From assembly GCF_009789535.1 (NCBI RefSeq), contig NZ_WSUT01000005.1, positions 620,001 to 684,000 on the forward strand: a DNA stretch of 64,000 nucleotides, written 5' to 3'. The position numbers and the translations under genes were made by a program. Source of the stretch: Sphingomonas carotinifaciens (GTDB lineage Bacteria; Pseudomonadota; Alphaproteobacteria; Sphingomonadales; Sphingomonadaceae). This document shows positions 46,979 to 55,861 of the stretch, piece by piece (the stretch's first letter is position 1; every line of letters begins with the position of its first letter). The notes beneath the pieces are model-generated. The model searched no databases, was not told where the DNA came from, and saw only the letters and a list, made by a program, of their open reading frames with translations.

Positions 46979-47751
46979 AGGCGATGGGCAGGCGCGCGGC
47001 GGGAACACTCACCCTGCTGTCCCCCCTGTTGCTGGCGCAGGCCAAGCCGGTGCTGGTTCCCGACGTGTCGCAGCGCGACATCGAGATCGTCTACAGCTTC
47101 ACCGGGGCCGAACTGCTGCTGTTCGGCGCGATCCTGTATCCCGGCGGCCGCCTGCCGAGCGATGACCGTCCGACCGACGTGGTGGTGGTGGTGAAAGGCC
47201 CCACCCAATCCGTGCTGATCCGCGAAAAGGAAAAGGTGGCGGGCCTGTGGGTGAATGCCGGACGCCTGCGCTATCGCTCCGCACCCTCCTTTTACGCGAT
47301 CGCATCGTCCCGGCCAGTGGAACGGCTGGTCGACGAGCGGACGCGGGCAATCTACGAGTTGGGGCTGGACAGCCTGCAACTCTCCCCCGCTTCCAACGCT
47401 CCCTCGGAGGAACAGGGCCGGTTCCAGGAGGGGCTGGTCGATCTGAAACGCCGCGCCGGCCTGTATGTCGAGGCGCCGCGTGCGGTGGAGATCACCGACG
47501 ACGTGCTGTACCGGGCGCGCGTAACCATTCCGGCGCGCGTGCCGGTGGGGCGCTTCACCGCCGAAACCTTCCTGATCCGTGACGGCCGGGTGCTGGCGGC
47601 GGCGGTGCGCGATATCGACATCCGGAAATCGGGGTTCGAGCGGTTCGTGGCGCGGGCGGCCGATCGGTCCTCGATACTCTACGGCCTGACCGCAGTGGCG
47701 TTATCCGTGCTGCTCGGCTGGACGGCGGGATGGATCGCGCGACGCACATAA
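46975..47751 (+). CDS. TIGR02186 family membrane-anchored protein, TauE partner
   Basis: 258 residues from GTG (an ATG 3 codons later, at 46984, is also possible). N-terminal signal (GTLTLLSPLLLAQA, about residue 24), a soluble domain with VSQRDIEIVYSFTGAELLLFGA, VVVVKGPTQSVLIREKEKVAGLW, FYAIASSRPVERL and YRARVTIPARVPVGRFTAETF, and a C-terminal TM (ILYGLTAVALSVLLGWTAG). This is the TIGR02186 pattern, a periplasmic protein nearly always linked to a TauE/SafE gene in alphaproteobacteria. The role is unknown, probably as the permease's accessory. Confidence 0.88.
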   Translation: MKAMGRRAAGTLTLLSPLLLAQAKPVLVPDVSQRDIEIVYSFTGAELLLFGAILYPGGRLPSDDRPTDVVVVVKGPTQSVLIREKEKVAGLWVNAGRLRYRSAPSFYAIASSRPVERLVDERTRAIYELGLDSLQLSPASNAPSEEQGRFQEGLVDLKRRAGLYVEAPRAVEITDDVLYRARVTIPARVPVGRFTAETFLIRDGRVLAAAVRDIDIRKSGFERFVARAADRSSILYGLTAVALSVLLGWTAGWIARRT

Positions 47752-47829
47752 TCCGGCGTGCGCCCTCACCTTATCTTTACCCGACCGACGCTAGAGGCGG
47801 CACCGAATATATTCATCGGGTGACCCGTC

Positions 47830-49467
47830 ATGGTCGAAATGCCGCACTTCCAGACCTTTACCACCAATACCGGTCCGGCCCCGGTCGGCTATGTGCTGGC
47901 CATAGCGGGATCGAGCAGCCGCATCCTGTTCGACCGCGCCTTGCTGGAAGGACTGTCGACGGACGCCGATCCGATGACTGCGGCAGCGGGTCAGGTCGGC
48001 AGCCAGGTAAAGATGCGGGTGGGGACAAGCTGGCTGATCGCCAATGTCCGTGCGCTGACGCTGGACAGTGCGCAGGGCGGCGCATTGATCGCCGCCGACA
48101 TCGACTTCCTGGGTGAAGGCGACGAGGATGCCGATGGCACGCTGACCCGCTTCCGCCGCGGCGTGACGCGCTATCCGATGCCCGGATGCGATGTTTTTCC
48201 GGTCACCACCGCCGACCTGCACCGGATCTACACCGCGCAGGATCGTGCTCATATCGGCATAGGATCGGTCTATCCGACCGACGACGTGCCCGCCGCGCTG
48301 TATGTCGATGCGATGCTGGGCAAGCATTTTGCACTGGTCGGGTCGACGGGTACCGGCAAGTCCACCGCCGCCGCGCTGATCCTGCACCGCATCTGCGCGC
48401 TGGCGCCGCAGGGCCATATCGTGATGATCGATCCCCATGGCGAATATGCCGCGGCGTTCCGGGATACCGGCGCGATCTACGATGTCGGCAACCTGCAGAT
48501 GCCGTACTGGCTGATGAACTTCGAGGAGCATTGCGAGGTTTTCCTGACCTCCAGCGGGGCGCAACGACAGATCGATGCCGATATCCTGGCGAAATGCCTG
48601 CTGGCGGCGCGCGCCAAGAGCCGGCTGGGGCAGGAGATAGCGAAGCTGACGGTGGATGCCCCCATCCCCTATCTGCTGTCCGACCTGACCGGCATCATCA
48701 ATCAGGAAATGGGAAAGATGGACCGGGCCGGCGACACCGCGCCCTATCTGCGGCTGAAGGGCAAGATCGACGAGATCAAGGCCGATCCCCGCTATGGCTT
48801 CATGTTCTCCGGCATGCTGGTCGCGGACACGATGGCGGCATTCCTGCAACGCGTGTTCCGCATGCCCGGCGACGGCAAGCCGATCTCGATCATCGACGTG
48901 TCGGGCGTGCCGTCGGAAATCACCGCGGTGGTGGTGGCCGTACTGAGCCGGATGACCTTCGACTATGCGATCTGGGCCCGCGCCGAGCCGCAGCGCCCGA
49001 TCCTGCTGGTCTGCGAGGAAGCGCATCGCTACATCCCGGCGGAAGCGGAGCAGCAATCCTCGGTCGGCCGCATCCTGTCGCGGATCGCCAAGGAAGGTCG
49101 CAAATATGGCGTCGCGCTGGGACTGGTGACACAGCGCCCGTCCGATCTGGCGGAGGGCGTGCTGTCGCAATGCGGTACGATCATCGCGATGCGGCTGAAC
49201 AACGACCGCGACCAGGCTTTCGTACGCGCGGCGATGCCGGAGGGTGCGCGTGGGTTTCTCGATGCGATCCCGGCCTTGCGCAACCGCGAGGCGATCGTCT
49301 GCGGCGAGGGCGTGGCGGTGCCGATCCGGGTACGCTTTGCCGATCTGGAGGAAGCCAGGCGCCCGGCCTCGGGCGATCCGCTGTTTTCGGAACTTTGGCG
49401 GGATGTCGGCGGCGAGGATCAGATCCTGGCCCGGACGATCAAGCGCTGGCGCTCGCAGGGGAAGTGA
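47830..49467 (+). CDS. HerA-like (DUF87) hexameric ATPase
   Basis: 545 residues: N-terminal beta domain (about 1-150), then a RecA-like ATPase domain with Walker A GSTGTGKSTAAALIL, Walker B ILLVCEEAHRYIP and a C-terminal motif (GVALGLVTQRPSDLAEGVL) with Arg finger. HerA and its relatives are DNA-pumping ATPases; in archaea they work with the nuclease NurA. No NurA is near here. The family also includes bacterial conjugation-like and anti-phage ATPases, so the precise role is open. It stands alone downstream of the TauE pair. Confidence 0.85.
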   Translation: MVEMPHFQTFTTNTGPAPVGYVLAIAGSSSRILFDRALLEGLSTDADPMTAAAGQVGSQVKMRVGTSWLIANVRALTLDSAQGGALIAADIDFLGEGDEDADGTLTRFRRGVTRYPMPGCDVFPVTTADLHRIYTAQDRAHIGIGSVYPTDDVPAALYVDAMLGKHFALVGSTGTGKSTAAALILHRICALAPQGHIVMIDPHGEYAAAFRDTGAIYDVGNLQMPYWLMNFEEHCEVFLTSSGAQRQIDADILAKCLLAARAKSRLGQEIAKLTVDAPIPYLLSDLTGIINQEMGKMDRAGDTAPYLRLKGKIDEIKADPRYGFMFSGMLVADTMAAFLQRVFRMPGDGKPISIIDVSGVPSEITAVVVAVLSRMTFDYAIWARAEPQRPILLVCEEAHRYIPAEAEQQSSVGRILSRIAKEGRKYGVALGLVTQRPSDLAEGVLSQCGTIIAMRLNNDRDQAFVRAAMPEGARGFLDAIPALRNREAIVCGEGVAVPIRVRFADLEEARRPASGDPLFSELWRDVGGEDQILARTIKRWRSQGK

Positions 49468-49538
49468 GGCTGGATGGGCGACGCATGACCGGATTTATCG
49501 CGGCGTGCGTGCTATCCCTCGGCGCGGCAGATTGACGT

Positions 49539-49937
49539 TTACCGCCTGTGGCCCGGCGTGATGACCAGAACGCCCGTCGATCCTGATCCAGCTTCCGAGG
49601 CGGCCACATCAAGGCTGAAGTTTTCACCGGTTTTCAGCATTCCGGTGATGCGATTTCCTTGTGCTTGCGAAACACGCAGCCCGGCGTCTGCCGCCGCGAT
49701 GGCATAGGCCTTCAGGAAATCATCGGCGCTCAGCGCGCTGCCGACCCGGTAAATCACCGGCGCATTGGGATTGTCCGGCGTGATCGACATGCCTAGCATC
49801 CGCGTTCCGGGCGGTGGCGGCATCCCGACGGCCGACATCAGGGCTGCGCTCTCGTCGATAACGGTCGGCGTTCGGTCAGCCGGAGCATTCGAAATCATCG
49901 ACGCCGTCATTGCAGCCACGAAACAGAGGTTCAGCAT
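49539..49937 (-). CDS. Small exported protein of unknown function
   Basis: 132 residues from MLNLCFVAAMTASMISNAPAD, a probable signal peptide. An AGGA lies nine bases before the chosen ATG; the longer frame from 49976 is less likely. After a Pro-rich stretch (VGMPPPPGTRMLGM) come alpha/beta elements (SADDFLKAYAIAAADAGLRV). No known family recognised. It is convergent with the HerA-like gene. Confidence 0.6.
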   Translation of the reverse strand: MLNLCFVAAMTASMISNAPADRTPTVIDESAALMSAVGMPPPPGTRMLGMSITPDNPNAPVIYRVGSALSADDFLKAYAIAAADAGLRVSQAQGNRITGMLKTGENFSLDVAASEAGSGSTGVLVITPGHRR

Positions 49938-50027
49938 CGTAGGTTTTCCTGTCCCGACATGCCCCGCCTTGTTCAAACATCGGCTGCTTTTCCCGACCGT
50001 GCAAGCCGTTACTTCACGGCCAGATTG

Positions 50028-51515
50028 TCACGCGCCCGGCTTTACCGCCCGTAGCGTCGCCACCTGTTGCCTGAAGGCGCGCAGGCGCTCACCCGACAGT
50101 TGCGCGACATTGGCAAAGGTGATCGATTTCGGATTCACTACCTGACCGTTCTTCCACACCTCCCAATGGACGTGCGGGCCGGTGGAGATGCCGGTCGAGC
50201 CGACATAGCCGATGACCTGTCCCTGACGGACGCGCGTGCCCGAGCGAACGGCAAAACGGCTCATATGACCATAGGCGCTGGCCACGCCGCCGGCATGGCG
50301 CAGCTTGACGAGGTTGCCATATCCACCCGAGCGGCCGGCGAACTGGACCACGCCGTCGAGCACGGCATAGATGGGCGCGCCATAGGGGGCGCCGATGTCG
50401 AGGCCCTTGTGCATGCGCATGAAGCCCAGGAGCGGGTGCATGCGCCGTCCGTAGGAGGAGGTGATGCGACCGGCGACCGGCATGCCCATGAAGCCGCGCC
50501 GCTCCGTCTGACCCTTGGCGTCGAACCAGTCGGCACGGCCGCGCTCGCCCTCGAACCGGACCAGCTGGATCGACTTGCCGCCGCGGTCGAGCCCCGCAAA
50601 CAGCAGCTGGCCCAGCCGGACCTCGCCGGTGGCGGCACGTTCGCGTTCGACGATGAGGTCGAAGGTGTCGGCGGCACTGACGTCGCGGCCGATCGACAGG
50701 CGGGTGGCGAGCGCCTTGATGTAGCTTTCGACCGCCCTGGCGGGGGCGCCGGCGGCGCGGGCGGAGCGGTAGAGGCTCGCGCCGACAAGCCCCTGGATGC
50801 GCAGCGGGGTAGCGTCCACCGCGATCGGCTGGCGGGTCATGGAGAGGCCGTTCGCGGTGCGCTCCAGGGTGAGCGCGAGGTCGAAGCGGGCGCGGAGGGT
50901 CAGTTTGTCGAGGGGGCGGGCGACGGAGCGGTTGGGGCGGCGGCCGAGGGTGAGGGCGAGGCGGGTGCCGGAGGGAATGGCGTTCGCATCCACCGCGCCG
51001 GCCACCAGGTCGGCGGCGGCACGCGCATCGCTGCGCCCGACGCCGGCACGCTGGAGGACGCTGGCGAGGCGATCGCCCTGCCCCATCGTCGCGGCCAGCT
51101 CCACCACCGGCCGTTCGGGCGCCTGGGCGAGCGGGGCGACCAGGTCGCCCGCACCCATGCGGCGGCCGGTGTCCGCGCCCCAGGCGAGCGGCGTGATCGT
51201 CTGTGCGCGCTGCTCCTCCCAGGCGGTGCCGGCGAGCGGCGCAGGGGTGGCGCCGGTGATCGGGCGGATACCGGGGGCAAGCCACACGGTGGTGGCGCAC
51301 AGCGCGGTGCACGTGGCGAGCCCGCGCCACCAGGTACGGCTGCCGATCTGGGTGCCGAGGTCGGGTGCCCAGTCGATACCGGCGGCGGCATCGCGCAGCC
51401 GGTCGATCGGGGTGGCGACCGCGGCCGGCCCGGTCAGCCGTCCGAATGGCCGTGCGGCCGTACCCCCGGCCAGTTCCAGTCCTTCAACCGTCCGTAAAAA
51501 CACCGTCGGCCCCAT
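50028..51515 (-). CDS. M23-family peptidoglycan metallopeptidase
   Basis: 495 residues. The ATG at 51515 is preferred to TTG at 51590, which has no ribosome site. An N-terminal TM (WWRGLATCTALCATTVWLA) anchors it to the inner membrane. A middle SH3-like/extended region precedes the C-terminal LytM domain with SSYGRRMHPLLGFMRMHKG, the HxxxD zinc motif (HKGLDIGAPYG) and the HVHWEVW His site. It is expected to be an active DD-endopeptidase on cell-wall crosslinks. It is divergent from the SUV3-like helicase. Confidence 0.9.
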   Translation of the reverse strand: MGPTVFLRTVEGLELAGGTAARPFGRLTGPAAVATPIDRLRDAAAGIDWAPDLGTQIGSRTWWRGLATCTALCATTVWLAPGIRPITGATPAPLAGTAWEEQRAQTITPLAWGADTGRRMGAGDLVAPLAQAPERPVVELAATMGQGDRLASVLQRAGVGRSDARAAADLVAGAVDANAIPSGTRLALTLGRRPNRSVARPLDKLTLRARFDLALTLERTANGLSMTRQPIAVDATPLRIQGLVGASLYRSARAAGAPARAVESYIKALATRLSIGRDVSAADTFDLIVERERAATGEVRLGQLLFAGLDRGGKSIQLVRFEGERGRADWFDAKGQTERRGFMGMPVAGRITSSYGRRMHPLLGFMRMHKGLDIGAPYGAPIYAVLDGVVQFAGRSGGYGNLVKLRHAGGVASAYGHMSRFAVRSGTRVRQGQVIGYVGSTGISTGPHVHWEVWKNGQVVNPKSITFANVAQLSGERLRAFRQQVATLRAVKPGA

Positions 51516-51707
51516 GTCCACGCTCAAGCGGCGCCGAAATCCCCCCGGCGCCGTGTTTCGCCGTTGTGGCCGCCGCTTTCCTAAAGTCAAATGAAGGCAC
51601 GGAAATCCAGGGCTTTGGTGCGGTCGGCCGTGGGTCGCGCGCGGCCGGGCGTCGCTTGTGCATTCCCGTCATTGCATGCGGGCACCCGAGTGCCGATGTT
51701 AGGGGCC

Positions 51708-54203
51708 ATGACCAGCCGCGTATCGGGCGCCGTGACGGCCGTTCTTGGGCCGACCAACACCGGCAAGACGCATCTCGCGATCGAGCGGATGTGCGCGCAT
51801 TCCAGTGGTATCATCGGCTTCCCGCTGCGCCTGCTGGCGCGGGAGGTGTATGACCGGGTGGTGGCGCTGAAGGGGCCGGACCAGGTGGCGCTCGTCACCG
51901 GCGAGGAAAAGATCGTGCCGCGCGACGCGCGCTGGTTCCTGTGCACCGCCGAGAGCATGCCGGACCGTGACGCCGCCTTTGTCGCGCTGGACGAGGCGCA
52001 ACTGGGCGTGGACCCCGAGCGGGGCCATGTCTTCACCGACCGGTTGCTGCGCGCGCGTGGGCGCGAGGAGACGATGATCCTGGGATCGGAGGCGCTGCGC
52101 CCGATGATCAAGGCGCTGATGCCCGACGCCGAGATCGTCAACCGGCCGCGCTTTTCCACGCTGACCTATGCCGGCGCCAAGAAGATCAGTCGCCTGCCCA
52201 AGCGCTCCGCGATCGTCGCCTTCTCGGCGGAAGAAGTCTATGCGGTGGCCGAGATGCTGCGCCGCCTGTGCGGGGGCGCGGCGGTGGTGATGGGGGCGCT
52301 GTCGCCGCGCACGCGCAACGCGCAGGTGGCGATGTTCCAGGCGGGCGAGGTCGATTATCTGGTCGCCACCGACGCGATCGGCATGGGCCTGAACATGGAC
52401 GTGGCGCATGTCGCCTTTGCCGGCCTGTCCAAGTTCGACGGGCGGCGGCAGCGGCGGCTGACCGTGGCGGAAATGGCGCAGATCGCGGGGCGCGCCGGCC
52501 GGCACCAGCGCGACGGCACCTTTGGCGCGCTGGCCGACGAGGGGCCGGACGCGTTCCTGCCCGAAGAGATCACCGCGATCGAGGAACATCGTTTTCCCCG
52601 GCTGGAGCATCTGTTCTGGCGCGAGGGGGAGCCCGACCTGTCGAGCATCGATGCGCTGATCGCCAGCCTGGAGCGCCGCCCGCCGCCGGGCGTGTTGCGC
52701 GCCGCGCCGCTGGCGATGGACCTGCAGGTGTTCAAGCGGCTGGCCGACGAACGCTGGGTGCGCGACCGGGTGCGGGGCAAGGCGATGGTGGCGCGGCTAT
52801 GGGCGGCGTGCGGCATTCCCGATTTCCGCAAGGTGGGGCTCGACCCGCATGCGCGCTTCGTGTCGCGCGTGTTCGGCTATCTGAGCGAGGGTTCGGGGCA
52901 TGTGCCCCACCAGTGGTTCGCGGACGAGATCGCGCGGCTGGATACGATGGCCGGTGATGTGGAAACGCTGGCCGGGCGCCTCTCGGCGATCCGGAGCTGG
53001 GCCTATATCGCGCAGCGGGCGGACTGGCTGGCCGACCCCGCGCATTGGGCCGACCGGACCAAGGCGATCGAGGAACGGCTGTCCGACGGGTTGCACGCCA
53101 GCCTGACGCAGCGTTTCGTCGACAAGCGCACCACCGCGCTGATCCGGCAGATCGGTGCGGATGCGGCATCGCTGCCGGTGACCGTCGGCCCCGAGGGCGA
53201 AGTGCTGGTGGAGGATCACCCGATCGGACGGCTGGAGGGGTTTCGCTTCACCGTCGAGCCGGGTGCCCGCGCAGCCGACAAGCGGCTGTTGCTGGCGGCG
53301 GCGGAAAAGCGGCTGGGCCATGAGCGCGCGCGCCGGGCGGAGGGATTGATGGCGGCCGAGCCGCGCGCCTTCACCCTGGACGACGAGGGCGGCGTGCTGT
53401 GGGAAGGGCATGGCGTGGCGCGGTTGAATGCGGGGCCGACGCCCGGGCGGCCGCAGGTGGTGCTGCACCGTGACCTGGAATGTCTGGACCGCAATGTGCG
53501 GGAGCGGATCGCGGGTCGGATGGAACGCTGGCTGGCCGAGGGGATCAGGCGGCATGTGCCGGGGCTTGCTGCACTTGCCGCCCTGGCGCGCGACCCGCAG
53601 GCGACACCGGCACTGCGCGCGACCGCGGCGGCGCTGGAGGATCTGGGCGGGATCGCCCCCCGGATGCCGCAACGCGCGACCGTCGACACGCTGACCCAGC
53701 CCGATCGCAAGCGGCTGCGCCAGGCGGGCATCACCATCGGCGCGCTGGACCTGTTCGACGCACGGTTGTTGAAGCCCGAAGCGGCCCGCTGGCGCCGGGT
53801 GCTGCTGGGCCTGCACGGACGTGCGCCGACGCTGGCCGCACCCGGCGCCACCGTTCTCGAACGCGGTGCGGCGGGTGCGGTGCTGGCCTCGGGGTTCCGG
53901 CCGCTCGGCGCGCAGGCGGTGCGGATCGATCTGGTCGAGCGGATCGCGCGCGCCGCGCACGATGCGCGCGCCGGGCGGACGCCGTTCACGCCCGATGCGG
54001 CGCTGGCGACCTCGATGGGACTGGACGGTGCGACGATCGCACGGCTGATGGCCGAGCTGGGTTTTCGCCGGCTGGCCGCGGAGGCGGATGGCACCGATCG
54101 CTGGCGCTGGCACGGGCGACCGCCCGCCGCCAAGCAGCCCCCTGCCCGCCCCGCCCCCGACAACGCCTTTGCCGCGCTGGCGGACTGGCGGCCGCATGGT
54201 TGA
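51708..54203 (+). CDS. SUV3-like DEAD/H-box RNA helicase
   Basis: 831 residues. Helicase domain 1: VLGPTNTGKTHLAIERMCAH, TGEEKI, ALDEAQLGVDPERGH (Walker B DEAQ). Helicase C: YLVATDAIGMGLNMDVAHVAFAG and IAGRAGRHQRDGTFG. The C-terminal half is the SUV3-type extension. SUV3 is the mitochondrial RNA helicase of eukaryotes, and alphaproteobacteria carry a homologue. It probably acts in RNA turnover. The ATG at 51708 is near the P-loop, as in relatives; the frame's far start at 51591 is unlikely. The next gene overlaps by eight bases. Confidence 0.9.
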   Translation: MTSRVSGAVTAVLGPTNTGKTHLAIERMCAHSSGIIGFPLRLLAREVYDRVVALKGPDQVALVTGEEKIVPRDARWFLCTAESMPDRDAAFVALDEAQLGVDPERGHVFTDRLLRARGREETMILGSEALRPMIKALMPDAEIVNRPRFSTLTYAGAKKISRLPKRSAIVAFSAEEVYAVAEMLRRLCGGAAVVMGALSPRTRNAQVAMFQAGEVDYLVATDAIGMGLNMDVAHVAFAGLSKFDGRRQRRLTVAEMAQIAGRAGRHQRDGTFGALADEGPDAFLPEEITAIEEHRFPRLEHLFWREGEPDLSSIDALIASLERRPPPGVLRAAPLAMDLQVFKRLADERWVRDRVRGKAMVARLWAACGIPDFRKVGLDPHARFVSRVFGYLSEGSGHVPHQWFADEIARLDTMAGDVETLAGRLSAIRSWAYIAQRADWLADPAHWADRTKAIEERLSDGLHASLTQRFVDKRTTALIRQIGADAASLPVTVGPEGEVLVEDHPIGRLEGFRFTVEPGARAADKRLLLAAAEKRLGHERARRAEGLMAAEPRAFTLDDEGGVLWEGHGVARLNAGPTPGRPQVVLHRDLECLDRNVRERIAGRMERWLAEGIRRHVPGLAALAALARDPQATPALRATAAALEDLGGIAPRMPQRATVDTLTQPDRKRLRQAGITIGALDLFDARLLKPEAARWRRVLLGLHGRAPTLAAPGATVLERGAAGAVLASGFRPLGAQAVRIDLVERIARAAHDARAGRTPFTPDAALATSMGLDGATIARLMAELGFRRLAAEADGTDRWRWHGRPPAAKQPPARPAPDNAFAALADWRPHG

Positions 54204-54534
54204 GATGAATCGGGCTGAGATAGGTCGGGCTGAGACGGGTCGGGCCGACACGATGCGGCTGGACCGGTTCCTGTGGTGGGCACGCCTGGCCAAGACGCGC
54301 AGCGCCGCGCAGGCGATCGCCAGCGATGGCCATTTGCGGCTGGACGGGCGCGCGATCGATCGCGCCCATGCCTGTGTGCGCGTCGGCAACGTGTTGACCT
54401 ACATAGCGCATGGACGCGTGCGGGTGATCCGTGTAGAGGCGCTACCCGTCCGGCGTGGCCCGGCGCCCGAGGCGCAAGGCTGTTACACCGATCTGGAGAC
54501 TGCTAACGTTTCGCAGCAGGCGCGTGTCGATTGA
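54196..54534 (+). CDS. RNA-binding S4-domain protein (HslR-like)
   Basis: 112 residues from the ATG at 54196 that overlaps the helicase stop; the S4 core starts MRLDRFLWWARLAKTRSAAQ at 54253, which may be the true start. The core contains ASDGHLRLDGRAIDRAHACVRVGNVL and VRVIRVEAL, the S4 fold that binds stalled or damaged rRNA. The 15-base tandem repeat at 54211-54255 encodes the extra N-terminal residues. It probably helps the helicase gene's RNA role, but that is a position-based guess. Confidence 0.85.
   Translation: MVEMNRAEIGRAETGRADTMRLDRFLWWARLAKTRSAAQAIASDGHLRLDGRAIDRAHACVRVGNVLTYIAHGRVRVIRVEALPVRRGPAPEAQGCYTDLETANVSQQARVD
54211..54255 (+). repeat. 15-bp tandem repeat at the S4 gene start
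   Basis: CGGGCTGAGATAGGT, CGGGCTGAGACGGGT and CGGGCCGACACGATG follow directly, coding RAEIG-RAETG-RADTM in frame. The first two units differ at two bases. The repeat may be a slippage product extending the N terminus. Confidence 0.7.
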
Positions 54535-54586
54535 CGCGAGCCGGAACGCGACATAGCAGCACCGCGTTACCCCCTCAGGAGTTTCC

Positions 54587-54928
54587 ATGACCTACGTCGT
54601 CACCGATGCCTGCATCCGCTGCAAGTATATGGACTGCGTCGAGGTGTGCCCCGTGGATTGTTTCTACGAGGGCGAAAACATGCTCGTCATCAATCCGTCC
54701 GAATGCATCGATTGCGGTGTATGCGAACCGGAATGCCCGGCCGAGGCGATCCTGCCCGACACCGAGAGCAATCTGGAGCAATGGCTGGAGCTGAACACCA
54801 CCTTCTCCGCGCAGTGGCCCAACGTCACCCGCAAGCTGGACCAGACGCCGCCCGATGCGGATGCGATGAAGGGCGTGGAGAACAAGTACGAGCAGTTCTT
54901 CTCCGCCGAACCCGGCAAGGGCGACTGA
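54587..54928 (+). CDS. fdxA: Seven-iron ferredoxin FdxA
   Basis: 113 residues behind AGGAG. The cluster ligands are in [17 protein letters not shown] and [12 protein letters not shown], giving one [3Fe-4S] and one [4Fe-4S] as in Azotobacter FdI. The C-terminal ~50 residues ([19 protein letters not shown]) are the usual FdxA tail. It is a low-potential electron carrier. It is located between the S4 protein and CarD, as in other alphaproteobacteria. Confidence 0.96.
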   Translation: MTYVVTDACIRCKYMDCVEVCPVDCFYEGENMLVINPSECIDCGVCEPECPAEAILPDTESNLEQWLELNTTFSAQWPNVTRKLDQTPPDADAMKGVENKYEQFFSAEPGKGD

Positions 54929-54973
54929 TCCAAGGCAAGATCCGGGTTTGACTGTTTCTATTGCGAAGCAGTT

Positions 54974-55050
54974 GCAGGGGTAACGGGGATGGTGTAGGGG
55001 AACCCCTGCGCCACTACCGCGTTCGGGTCAGTCAAACTGACAGTTTGGCT
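54974..55050. other. Structured intergenic segment before carD
   Basis: Two stems can be drawn. GCAGGGGT (54974-54981) pairs with ACCCCTGC (55002-55009). AGTCAAAC (55030-55037) pairs with GTTTGGCT (55043-55050) across TGACA, followed by AGTAATTTT. The second may be a weak terminator of fdxA. The first could be part of a leader of carD or a small RNA. There is no gene here. Confidence 0.4.
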
Positions 55051-55211
55051 AGTAATTTTGTTGCCGGCATGTTAAAAGGGGCCATGTCGGGCGAACTTCC
55101 ATGACCTCGCCCGCCTTCTAGTGTTCGACCCCTCCTTCCCGACGGCTTTGTGAACGGTGTTATCCGTGAAACGGCGGTCGTGCGAAGGCCTTGATCCGGA
55201 AAGGCCCATCA

Positions 55212-55745
55212 ATGGCTGCCAAGGCGCTCTCCTTCGATGTCGGTGATTATGTCGTGTACCCAAAGCATGGCGTGGGGCGCGTCATCGAGTTGCAAAAGCA
55301 GGAAATTGCGGGGCTCCAGCTCGAACTGTACGTGCTGCGTTTCGAAAAGGAGCGCATGACGCTCCGCGTGCCCACCAACAAGGCCGAATCGGTGGGTATG
55401 CGCAAGCTGTCGTCCGACAAGACGATGCGCGAGGCGATGGAAACGCTGAAGGGCAAGCCCAAGGTGAAGCGCACCATGTGGTCGCGCCGCGCGCAGGAAT
55501 ATGAGGCGAAGATCAATTCGGGCGACTTGGTGTCGATCGCCGAAGTGGTCCGCGACCTGTTCCGTGCCGACGACCAGCCCGAGCAGAGCTATTCCGAGCG
55601 CCAGATCTTCGAAGCGGCGACCAGCCGGCTGGCGCGCGAACTGGCCGCGATGGAAGAGGTGGACGAGCCGCGGGCCCAGGAGAAGATTCTGGAAATCCTG
55701 CGTGCCGCTGCCGCGATCTACAACAAGGAAAAGCCCGCCGCCTGA
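55212..55745 (+). CDS. carD: CarD-family transcription factor
   Basis: 177 residues from MAAKALSFDVGDYVVYPKHG. The N-terminal Tudor-like RNA-polymerase interaction domain contains VGDYVVYPKHGVGRVIEL and LELYVLRFEKERMTLRVP; the C-terminal helical DNA-contact domain runs from ~residue 70 (REAMETLKGKPKVKRTMWSRR). CarD stabilises open promoter complexes, at rRNA and many other promoters. There is an upstream in-frame start at 55191, but family members start at MAAKAL. A terminator follows. Confidence 0.95.
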   Translation: MAAKALSFDVGDYVVYPKHGVGRVIELQKQEIAGLQLELYVLRFEKERMTLRVPTNKAESVGMRKLSSDKTMREAMETLKGKPKVKRTMWSRRAQEYEAKINSGDLVSIAEVVRDLFRADDQPEQSYSERQIFEAATSRLARELAAMEEVDEPRAQEKILEILRAAAAIYNKEKPAA

Positions 55746-55774
55746 CGTCTTTCGTTCAGGCCAAGGCTTCGATG

Positions 55775-55805
55775 GGGCGGCTCCGGTGCGGGGCCGCCCT
55801 TTTTC
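55775..55805 (+). terminator. Rho-independent terminator after carD
   Basis: GGGCGGC pairs with GCCGCCC across an 11-base loop and is followed by TTTTTC. It begins 30 bases after the carD stop. Confidence 0.9.
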
Positions 55806-55826
55806 GTTTGGCGAGGAAACGGGCGG

Positions 55827-55850
55827 TGTGTATTGTATATACAATACACA
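55827..55850. promoter_or_regulatory. Perfect 24-bp palindrome upstream of the DUF2807 pair
   Basis: TGTGTATTGTAT is followed directly by its perfect reverse complement. It ends at the ribosome site (GGAGG) of the downstream gene. Its core TTGTATATACAA is the type bound by GntR-family repressors (YtrA-like). It is AT-rich unlike the surrounding sequence, so it may also supply a -10 box. No regulator gene is in the window. Confidence 0.8.
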
Positions 55851-55861
55851 GGAGGATCGCC

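Noticed and set aside
49485..49535. 16-codon frame (MTGFIAACVLSLGAAD) after the HerA-like gene
   Set aside because: Too short, no ribosome site or family support.
51591..51707. Upstream extension of the SUV3-like helicase
   Set aside because: Family begins next to the P-loop; the extension has no similarity and lies in the divergent promoter region.
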